In this document: positions 55,072 through 64,000 of the stretch, one piece after another
Position numbering within the stretch: position 1 is the first letter of the stretch
How the letters are laid out: each line of letters starts with the position of its first letter
Assembly (NCBI RefSeq): GCF_040939455.1
Contig: NC_134106.1
Coordinates: forward strand, 75,027,001-75,091,000
Source of the DNA: Microcebus murinus
Lineage: Eukaryota; Chordata; Mammalia; Primates; Cheirogaleidae
Direction of reading: 5' to 3'
DNA length: 64,000 nucleotides
Program-made: the position numbers and the translations under genes
The notes under the pieces: generated by a model
What the model was told of the DNA's origin: nothing
Seen by the model: only the letters and a program-made list of their open reading frames with translations
Databases searched by the model: none

Positions 55072-56176
55072 AGACGGAGGAGATTTTGGCAAAAAGAATG
55101 CCCAATCCCTAACCAAGGAGAAGATGCTGCAGCTGTCTGTGGGGGCACCGGGACGCCTGCCCTCTCGGACAGTGGGCCTGACAACACGGCACACGCTGTT
55201 AAGCCGACGAGCAATTGCTTTTGGACAGCGTTCAACGGGGGAAGCCATTACCACTGATTCCAAGAGCTGTGCCAGCCCAGAAAGCCCTTGACAGCTGGCA
55301 CAGCCGGCTGGGGCTGCTGCTGGCGCAGTGCGTACGGCCCGTGCTGCGGAAGACAGCTGGGGGACAGGCAGCTCCTACTCCTGGCAGACTCGCTGCCCTC
55401 TAATTCCTGCAGCCATAAAAATTAGCATGGCTTACAGTCTGGGCCTGACGACACTAAACTGGGGCAGGTGGCCCAGAGCCGCACAGAGTGAGGATGCAGA
55501 ACCCAACACTCAGCACGTGCGGATCGCCGAGGGTGCCGCCAGCTCCAGTGGGAGGTCTCCCTAGGATCCAGACAGAGGAGGAGCTGCTGCTACGATTCAG
55601 CTTCTAAACCAGGGCCTTTGGGGTGGTGTAAGGGGTTAGGAGAGAGTTCAAACGCAATTAGAGAAAACCCCTAAGATGAAGCACATTGGTGAGAGGTCAA
55701 AGTCAGCATATACCTGGCGGGTTCTAGCCAGAGAAGCACATCCAAGGCAGAATTCAAAAGTCGGATCTAAAAATGACAATGGCAGCATCATGGGGCAGTT
55801 ATCAGTTGCATGCAAGTGTGACAGTAAGGCTGAGACAAGCACTGTGATTTGCAGTGCCAGTGGTCCCTGACATCTGAAGTGGGGCTAGGACACTCAAAGC
55901 ACCATAGGAGCAGCAGCGGGGCCACCTGGCCCTCCCTCCCGACACCTGCTGTGTCTGCGGGGCCCGCCCCGCCTGCTGTCCCAGAGTCTGCATCGGCTCC
56001 AGTGGTTCTTAATCAGATGGAAGAGGCATCTGTGTATCAAAGGTGCATTTATGTCCTGCCACTCCAAAAGGGGAATATAAAAAAGACAGACTGCCTTTCC
56101 TGATTAAAACATTAAAAACAACTAAAATAAGTATAATCAGGAAAGAAGTTCCACCTCCCTCCTGAAACTTCCCCTC

Positions 56177-56550
56177 TGTGACAGGCTAAACTGCATCCCC
56201 CAAACTCATGTGCTACAGTCCTGAGCCCTGTACCTCAGAGCGTGAGTGTACTGGAGGTAGATGGAGTCTTTGATAAGGAGATCAACTGAAAAGGAGGTCA
56301 CTGGGGTGGGCCCCAATCCAAGCCATCCTCACGAGAAGAGACGGCTGGGACTCAGACACGCACAGAAAGGGAGGCCACGGGAAGACATGGGGAGAAGACA
56401 GCATTTACATGCAGATCAAGGAGTGAGGCCTAGAGGAGCGAATGCCCATGCCCAGACCACAGAACCAGCACCCCATAGCCGTGAGCAGACGAGTTTCTGC
56501 CATGTGAGGCCAGTCTACGGTGCTGTGCAGGGCGGCCCTAGCAGACTCAC
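56177..56550 (+). repeat. MLT1-type solo LTR (ERVL-MaLR)
   Basis: The LTR can be followed from TGTGACAGGCTAAACTGCAT (56177-56196) through GGTGGGCCCCAATCCAAGCC (56305-56324). GGGCGGCCCTAGCAGACTC (56530-56548) forms the MLT1 3' terminus. It is diverged and has no attached internal region. A 125-codon plus-strand frame across it is a by-product. Confidence 0.85.
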
Positions 56551-58164
56551 ACCCCTTTCATTCATGCCTGCCTGTCCTTCTTGGCCCATCGCTCTTTCAG
56601 TGAAACTAATACTTCGTAGATCAGACTTTGGCAACTAACAACCTTTGAGTCTAAATTGCAAAAATGCTTTAAAAAGTTATATTACAATGACTCATTCGAG
56701 CGAGGGAGATAATTTTAACAAACCAAATGTGCTTCTGGGTACAACTCATGTGATGGTTGTCCAAATTCCGTTCTCCCCTCTCTCAGGTACACGCAATCTC
56801 ACGTGTACCGGAAGAGGAGGGCCCCGTCCTGCTGGGTCCCATCACCTCCGCGCCCTCAGTAAGGGCTGCATGTGGGCTGGGCCACCTGGGTAGACGACCG
56901 CTATGGTCACCCCGCATGCCCACAGATGACTCTCCTCCAGGAGCCGGCTCCCGACAGTCCCTGCCCGTCTGGGCAGAGGCTGCGGCAGCTTGGCCCTGAT
57001 GCCAGCCTGCGTGAGGGCAGGGCCGGACTCCACGGCCTGACTGTGTACCTAACCAGGCCTGACGGGTGACAGCGGTGTCGCCAGCACATGACAGTAAACA
57101 AGACAATACGGCAAGGAGAAGCACCAGCCAGAGAGGTGAGTGGGAGAGCCAGGGCAGGAAGGTGCCAGCGCTAATCCCGGCACTGGGCTCTGAAGGGAAA
57201 AGGGAGTGACTCGGAAGGACGAGAGGAGAAAGGGTGCTGCAGGTGGAGAGATGAAGCTGAGCAAAGGCAGGAAGGCTGGGGGCACTGAGTATGAGAACGG
57301 GCAAACAGCAAAGAGGACATTCTAAACAGTGAGTGTCTGACTTCACAAAAACCAGAAGGAAAAACTTATGCCAAGTCCCAGGACTGTTCCTATGGACGAG
57401 TTCCCTCAGAGTGGAGAGATGCCGCAGGACTCAGTCTCCAAGCTTCCCTGGTGTAGACTTGGCCACTCTAAGGTATCTTTTCGTATCTAGAGATGTGAAA
57501 AATCTGAGATGGTGTCTAGTGCACATGGCAGGGAATTCCTGAATAGTTCCTGATACACCCGAGTGACACCAAATGACGCAGACTCACCTGGGTGGCAGCT
57601 GGGGAGGGGCTGTGCCAAGGGAAAGCCCTAGCATGGGGTTCCCACCGACTCTCCAGGGTCTGGAGTAGCCCACGCAGCGAGGAACTCTGAGTGCAGGACA
57701 GGAGCGTGCAGGCTCTAAACTCCAACCATCACTACCCTGAGCCATGCCACGTGGGGCTAAGGACAGGGCTGGAGGGTGACTAAGCACAGCCACAAGCCAC
57801 CACCACAGCCTTAGCACTGGGACATCCTCAATTTACACGTGGGACCATCAATCCAGTATTGGGGAATTTAATTACATTTTAGTGCCCAAATAATCACAGC
57901 CAAAACAATGCTCTCTTGCTCCGTCCAGGGAAGCAGGTGTTTGGGAAACAGAAGAGGCCCTGACCCCAGGGAATGGATCAGGCTGACCACCAGAATGCAA
58001 AATGCAGCTTTGGATTCGGCTTCACCCTCCTGCAGGGAGAGATGAGCCTGGTCTCTAAAAGGCAGCCCGGGACACAATGAGTTGTTGGATTTTGTGTGCC
58101 CGAGCTTAGCCATAGGAGAATCATCACCCATAGCCGCCACTGAATAAGACAACTTAGCACATGA
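56551..58164. other. Unassigned sequence
   Basis: No gene or named repeat. The region 56760-57330 is GC-rich with large antisense-overlapping frames (56783-57346 minus), which I regard as chance. Confidence 0.4.
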
Positions 58165-58310
58165 TTTTCAGTCTTCACGACAACCCCAGGAGCCAGCGTA
58201 GCTCTCCCCATGCTGTTTCACAGACAGTGTAACAGGCCAAAGGCCCAGCAACTGGCTGGAGGTAGCAGTACAAGATGGTGGCAGGGCCAGGATGGGTACT
58301 CTGGGGCCCA
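58165..58310 (-). repeat. MIR SINE (probable)
   Basis: TGTTTCACAGACAGTGTAAC (58212-58231) followed by AGGCCCAGCAACTGGCTGG fits the reversed MIR core. An AGGGCCAGGATGGGTACTCT block follows where the GGATTCGAACCC part belongs. Diverged. Confidence 0.55.
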
Positions 58311-61300
58311 CGCTCCCCGCCAAGAAGGCACACACACCCATCACCTAAGACGATATGCAGGCTCCCAAAACAGAGGCGACACTGAATACCTGAGGAAGCT
58401 GAATACCTGAGGAAGGACAGAAGTCAAGAGGCATCTCTGGGGCTAACACCTCTTCCTCCTCCTCACAGGTCACATGCCTGAGCCCAGGGAGGGCTCATTG
58501 CTCCTCAGACCTGAGGAAAGCCTTGTTTTAGGCTAAGTGAGGTCACAGACAGAGCTTGGGGAATGAAAATCAAGAACGACCACCTGATCCTAGCACAGCA
58601 AAGAACGCAGTCCAGATCTAGGCTCCAAAGGCAGGGCCAAAATCCTCCGAGCCAAACAACAATCAATACAATACACACGGACACTCAGCATTACTTGAGG
58701 GGGACTTACAATAAAAAACACATGGGCATGTACAACATAATAAAAAAACATTAAGGGAGATCAGAAATGACATCAAGAAAGACAATTATCCTAAGAACTA
58801 GGGGTGAGATTTGCTGCAACAGAGCCACACTGTCAGGTAAGAGTTTCCTGACAGGCAAAGTAACAAGGGAAATGTGACATCATCTTCATTGTCATATCAA
58901 AGTGAGCTCAATTCCCAATTCTAAGAAACAAATCAAAAAAAAGCAAGGTGTACCTATAGACTCTGAGATTCAGAGGAATTTAACTTGTTCAAAAACCTGC
59001 TTCTTATAGAATTTCAAGACTGAATGCTCAAAGATGTCCTGAATTTAAAAAACAAAACACACACCAGATTTATCTCTAAGTGGTAACATGTTATATAGGA
59101 GACTGAATTCTGGACTGTGAAACCTGAGAGGACTCTGACAGAAAGATCTCTGCTCCAGGTATGGGCAACTAAGGATGCAATGTAAGTCGGATGGCGTCCG
59201 CTCCCCCAGGGACCGTGGGACAGAGAGTTTGGGGGAGACATCCAGGAGCTGAGAACACCCAGGGGCCATCACAGTATCTTCCGTGACAGTGCTGGGCATT
59301 GGCATAATCAAAGGTGGTGGGGGGTAGGGGACAGAAGTCACCCCGTGATTCTGAAGGAAGACCACCATCCACACGATGTGCATCTCTTCAGGAAGATCCG
59401 GCCTCTCTCCACTTTCAGACCAAGAACCACAGTCGACCAGCAGCTCAGCTCACGCTGCACTGCTGGTGACACTGCTGCTTTTGGGTGTCAGACCAATGCT
59501 GCTGCAACACTGCCCAGAGACCAAATTCACTTTCTATTTATCACCAAAGCAACGGGGGCATTTGCATAACTTGTGCCCAATGCGCTCTGATGTCACAACA
59601 GCTGGGGACAGGGCGCTGGGGGAGCTCCTCTACCCAGATGCGTGTGGTGCCTCTACCCCCAAACCAGGAAAGCACTCTTCCCCAACACCGCGAAGCCAAC
59701 AGAGCTGCAGCTAACCTGCTACGGTGACAATGCAGTGCTCAGAAATCACACAAAAACTACATTTGCATGACCCAAACTTATATCCTATCTTCAATGCATC
59801 ATTTCAAAGAAACTATTAGAGTTCAGGCTTTTGTCGGGACAAATAATCTCTTTCCAGGTTGCTTCCAGGTGGGGCTGCTGTGCATTGTGGTCTTCAGGCC
59901 GTAGGACACACACCCCTAACTTGGTGGGTCTCTCGCTTGTCGGAGGCCAGCCTCCAGCGCTGGAGCTGGCTAAGATGAATAACTCCTGACCACCCCCCCT
60001 TCTGAAGCCTGTCACTGCTCTATGGCCAACCACAGAGACGACAGACTGTTCTTACATCCCCTGTGTGAGGCACCATGAAATATTGGCTTCAGAACAGGAA
60101 CACACTGTTCCGAAATGCTCCAGCCTCAGAAAAATGCTAAGTGAGACGTAACGTACTTTAACCACAACTAAAACCTCTCTGCTTTGGTTCAGCTGGTAGA
60201 AGTCTAGCGAAGGATGATGCGAGAGGCTTATTATTTTTGTAAGCCTGCAGAAGGGCCAAGCCTTACTTTGTATGCATCTTCATTTCCTCCTCAAGAGATT
60301 AAAAAAAAAAAACCCCAGTTAGACTCCTAAGTCCCCTCCAGGCAGCTGCATCTCCTCGAGGCTACGTGTTGATGGTCTCCGCCCCACCAATGCAAGGCAG
60401 CCCTGCGGGGTAGGCACCTGCCCGACAGACGGAGCACTCACACGTGGCGTGAATAAACACAAGGCCTCCAGTCCGACACCCACCCAGCCATTCGAACACA
60501 CCCCCGTGTTCGCCCAGACAGACTCAGCACACATCCGTAGGGGTGAACGCACAACTTGTTTAAAAAGCAGCTCTGCGTATTTAAAAGACAGACTGGTGAA
60601 CAGTGTTCCTGGCATCTCCCTTTCCAAACTGTGAAGACCAGCTGAGAAACATTTCAATTCTAGTTCAAAGTAAGAGGAAACAGAATTATAGTGACAACAA
60701 AAGACAACATTTTCTAGCTCTGTCTCTATAAATGTTCTCTTTAATCTTTACCACACCCCTAAGGGACAGACCAAAGAGCGTCCCCCTAAAGGCTAAGGGG
60801 TAGATCTGACTCCGATCTCCTCTAGCTTCTTTGGGACGCATTTTCCCATGAGATGCCAGGGTCCTCAAGCAGCACAGAGAGCCCTCCTTTGGAAAATCAG
60901 CCATCCATAGTCGAGATGATCTGAACCACATGCTCTCCCAAAAGCCTCAGAGGAAGAACCAACGGGGCTCACCACCTTCCTGTCATTGCATGTGAGTATG
61001 GGAAAGACCTGCCACAAAGCAGGCATGAAAGGCTTCTAAAACCAAAACACTGAACTGCCTCCTCTAACTCTAAGGAAAACAATGGCTGAACCTGAAAACT
61101 GTCACTGATAAATGGCGGGTAACAGTTCTTTCAGGCTATTTATGACTGCTTTTGTATGAAAACTGGCATTCTATAAACTCACGTGAGTAAGTGTGGGGGG
61201 CAACCCATCATTTCATGAGTTAGGTCTACTTTCGATTTAATATTTTTCACAGACAGTAACAGAAAGCAGCTTATTTTATTAAACTCCAACAATCAATTAA

Positions 61301-62639
61301 TGAAGCCCTCCAAAGAATGCTGAGAACACACATTTCTGGGTGTGTTTTCCATTTGTGCAATTACCAAGCAAGCTATATGATTTAGGCCTCTGCCTTGTAT
61401 CCTACTTATAGAAGAATGACTATCATTTATAACAACAAGAATGAGACAGCACTGGGTACTTCTTACAGTCACTTCTTACAAAGGAGGGTACATAAAGACT
61501 GCAAGTTCATATATAGTACAGAAAACTGTTAATGTATTGATACTTCAACTAAACTTTTGTTTCCATCAAAACCAGTCTGCAGGCCGAGTTCTACTTTTTC
61601 CCCCCTATTCTACTCTGTCTGATTCAGGGCTATCCTCTGGTCTACGTGCACTTCAATCAATTCATGCCTGCACATGCCCTGCACAAAGTAGGAAGTAGGC
61701 AGTGTAAACAAAGATGCACTGTTTCTCCTGATCAAACTATGAAAGGGTTTTCACTTATCTCTTGCCCCATCTAGAGACTCTGCTGTGGCTTCACGTGCAG
61801 CCGTCCACTGTGGTCCACCACTAGGACATGCTCAAGTCACTGATGACCAGGAGCAGTCTACCTGCGCAAGAGTGACAAGCTGGATGGACTGACTGAGAAG
61901 CACCTAGAAAGCCACAGCAGGTAAATGATCCCAGCTTTGGTATCAGGAGCGGTCGGTGGGGATGTCAGTTGTAGAAGGGATAAGTTACTCCAAGAGCAAG
62001 TGTTTTTATATTCTGAAGGGCCTCACATCTCCTCCAAGGCTCAGACCACAGCCTCAGCCCATGGCCAAGAATCCCACCCAAGCAGATGCCATCGCTCCAG
62101 AATTGTGTTCCATACCTGCAGAGGAACTCACCATGACCTACATACAGGTGCTGGCACTGCCTCCCGCAGAGGAACCTGCATGTGCACTCACTCACGCAGT
62201 TCCATGAGTGATGGAAGAAACTGGCAAAGGCTGTTCAAGAGCAGTAAGAACCTGGCTGTCTCGTGCTGATGCATGCACCCCATTGGTGAAGAGAAGGTGG
62301 AGGCTGTGCCACTCAGCTAAAGGCAGGCTGCTTGCCTTCTTCATTAATTCCAAAATAAAGATTTAGCTTTTCAGAGAACTTCTCTTTCCTCCAGGCCTAC
62401 TAACATCCCTATGCTACCCAGACTTCACCGACAGCCCTCCCTCTCCTTGCTTTGGAGTCTCCCAAATGTGCCCCCCACAGCAGCGCCTTTCTAAGGGCTT
62501 TATCCCACAAAACGTTCTACATATGCCTGTACTACCGAGGCACCAGAGGGCTGCCACGGGCCAAATCTGGACAAACGGGCATCATGGGCCTCCTGAAGTG
62601 CAGCACTGACAAGGACAGCTCACTTCTGCAGTATTCTTG
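58311..62639. other. Largely unassigned, repeat-poor sequence
   Basis: About 4.3 kb with almost no recognisable repeats. Open frames are short. A MIR-like patch may lie at 60700-60780 (AATGTTCTCTTTAATC area). No candidate exon combined a useful frame with acceptor and donor sites on either strand. The low repeat density would suit intronic DNA under some constraint, but that is inference. Confidence 0.4.
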
Positions 62640-63215
62640 CCAGAAATGCAACACTTGACTCCCATCATGCAGAAACATCAGACAAATCAAATCTAGGCAG
62701 TCTATAAACCACAACTGCCTTGACCCTTCAAACATGTCATTGTCATAAAAGACAAACAATGAGAAACATTTCCAAATTAATGGAGCCAAAGAAGTAAGAC
62801 ACTTAAATTCAATGCATAATCTTTGATGGGATCTTGGGCCAGAAAATTCCTTTTTTTAAATTTTTTTTTTTTGCTAAGAAGGATATTGTTGGGACAGTTG
62901 GTAAAGTCTGAATAACAGCATACATCAGATGATAGTACCATAACACTATTAATTTTCTGATCTTGACAATTACACTCTAGTTATGTAAGATAATATTCTT
63001 ATTCTTAGGAAATATACACTGAAGTATTTAAGAATAGGTAAAGGGGCATCAAGACTGCAATTTATTCTCAAATCGGTCAGAGAATAATATGTACACGTGT
63101 ATAAGGAGGGAGAATGTTAAAACAAACATGGTAGATATAACAGGGTGGCTCTTTGTACCATTCTTGCAACATCTATGTAAGTCTGAAATTATTACCAAAA
63201 ATCCATGTAACTTGT
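62640..63215 (+). repeat. Old LINE-1 (L1M/L1ME-like) 3' end
   Basis: The order of words CAGAAACATCAGACAAATCA (62671-62690), GATGGGATCTTGGGCCAGAA (62825-62844) and TTAGTTATGTAAGATAATAT fits the 3' UTR of an ancient L1. Its end, CTTGCAACATCTATGTAAGT (63163-63182), then CTGAAATTATTACC, also fits. A T-rich patch lies at 62850-62872. Confidence 0.55.
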
Positions 63216-63653
63216 AGTAAAACTCCAGCTGAACCAAGGGGATGGGCCATTCTGTCCAGCAGGGCCATCTGGGAGAGTCACACTGAATCGGAGGAGAAAA
63301 GGGGACATGCACCGACACTTAGCGCTCACCTGTGCCTCTCTCACCTGCTCCTTCAAGGACTCAGCCTCCACAGCTCCGTCTCATACGCTTCCCCACTGCC
63401 CTTAAGTGGACAGAATACATGACAACTACACGACAACTTCCTCTATTTCTCTAATTGGAAAAATGGGAAAATATCCTGTCAGGCTTCACAAGGCTCATAG
63501 TAATAAAAGACTAATACTTTAGAAAAGGCACTGTGTCAGTTTAAGCAAACAAAGACAGTAAATATTTAAGAGGCTAATATCCACCCTAAAGTAGCCTGGC
63601 AATGTACACTAGCTCACTAAGAGGTGGTAATTCCCTCATAAAGAGAGCACATA
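63216..63653. other. Unassigned spacer
   Basis: No feature recognised between an old L1 end and the terminal Alu. Confidence 0.35.
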
Positions 63654-63992
63654 ATTTTTTTTTTTTTTTTTTTTTGAGACAGAGTCACACTTTGTTGCCT
63701 GGGCTAGAGTGCCGTGGCATCAGCCTAGCTCACAGCAACCTCAAACTCCTGGGCTCAAGTGATCCTTCTACCTCAGCCTCCTGAGTAGCTGGGACTACAG
63801 GTATGCGCTACCATGCCTGGCTAATTTTTTCTCTATATATTTTTAGTTGGCCAATTAATTTCTTTCTAATTTTAGTAGAGACGGGGGTCTTGCTCTTGCT
63901 CAGGCTGGTTTTGAACTCCTGACCTTGAGCAATCCACCCACCTCCGAATTCCAGAGTGCTAGGATTACAGGTGTGAGCCACCGTGCCAGGCC
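63654..63992 (-). mobile_element. Alu SINE, strepsirrhine type, with target-site duplication
   Basis: This is a full-length reversed Alu: a T tract (63655-63675), GAGACAGAGTCACACTTTG, the extended AT-rich linker (63822-63873, including TTAGTTGGCCAATTAATTTC), and the reversed 5' end at 63992. It is flanked by GAGAGCAC (63643-63650) and GAGAACAC (63993-64000), the start of a target duplication cut by the window end. The linker matches that of the Alu at 6244. Confidence 0.95.
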
Positions 63993-64000
63993 GAGAACAC

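Larger units (their letters stand above)
53168..56176. other. Presumed intron of the minus-strand gene; no further exon seen
   Basis: If the terminal exon is real, this is the last intron. I looked for minus-strand exons flanked by suitable splice signals and found none that combined them with an open frame. A-rich tracts lie at 53409-53450 (T11, then an AAAG-rich run). MER5-like words (CCAGTGGTTCTTAATCAGAT, 55999-56018) occur near the right end. Confidence 0.4.

Noticed and set aside
37131..56550. Possible endogenous retrovirus between the two MLT1 LTRs (37131-37567 and 56177-56550)
   Set aside because: The LTRs are 19 kb apart with no retroviral genes between them and differ clearly in sequence; they are independent solo LTRs.
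56783..57346. 187-codon minus-strand frame
   Set aside because: No motif, overlapping antisense frames, no splice sites placed to make it an exon of the presumed minus-strand gene, and GC-rich composition.
1..64000. CRISPR arrays, phage genes, operons, riboswitches, tRNA or rRNA genes
   Set aside because: The window is mammalian nuclear DNA; no regularly spaced direct repeats, no tRNA cloverleaf other than the tRNA-derived parts of MIR SINEs, and no rRNA-like sequence were seen.

Overview
This is a mammalian nuclear DNA window, and the repeats point to a strepsirrhine primate, most likely a lemur. Four dimeric Alu elements are present. Two of them (6244-6575 and 63654-63992) carry the extended, AT-rich A-rich linker between the monomers that is typical of lemur and galago Alus. 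The young LINE-1 3' ends (17562-18132, about 14850-14945) resemble the strepsirrhine L1 3' UTR rather than the human one. No bacterial, phage or organellar features were seen. These assignments come from reading and memory of repeat families, not from a database search.

Layout. 1-21 kb is AT-rich and almost wholly built of transposable elements: an old L1M copy split by an 895-bp insertion (1401-7650, with an Alu inside it), an L2 and MIR block (8.6-10.1 kb), a more recent but dead L1 with ORF1 and ORF2 remnants (10.2-14.95 kb), and an Alu. A nested stack follows at 15.7-18.3 kb: an old repeat is split by a pogo/Tigger transposon that itself holds a 64-bp L1 stub, and again by a 571-bp L1 with target-site duplications. 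A second old L1 at 19.4-21.1 kb is split by an Alu and by a short Tigger copy. 21-48 kb is more GC-rich, mostly unassigned DNA with ancient MIR, L2, MER5 and MLT1 copies, a decayed Hsmar1-like mariner, a 317-bp CTCTGT-type microsatellite and a small CpG-rich patch near 33.1-33.5 kb.

The only plausible host gene is on the minus strand. A good splice acceptor at 53168 opens a final exon whose single open frame encodes 32 residues and then stops (53069-53167). It is followed by what looks like a long 3' UTR reaching about 48.84 kb, where a polyadenylation hexamer lies. I do not recognise the gene. Everything right of 53.17 kb would then be its last intron, running past the window end. I found no other convincing exon, no tRNA or rRNA gene, no CRISPR array and no complete protein-coding gene.

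I did not find an undescribed biological system. The most informative items are the nested insertion history, the unidentified terminal exon, a perfect 9-bp hairpin with a GCAA loop in its adjoining intron, and an unassigned 1.1-kb segment (18.26-19.41 kb) that could be a decayed retrocopy.
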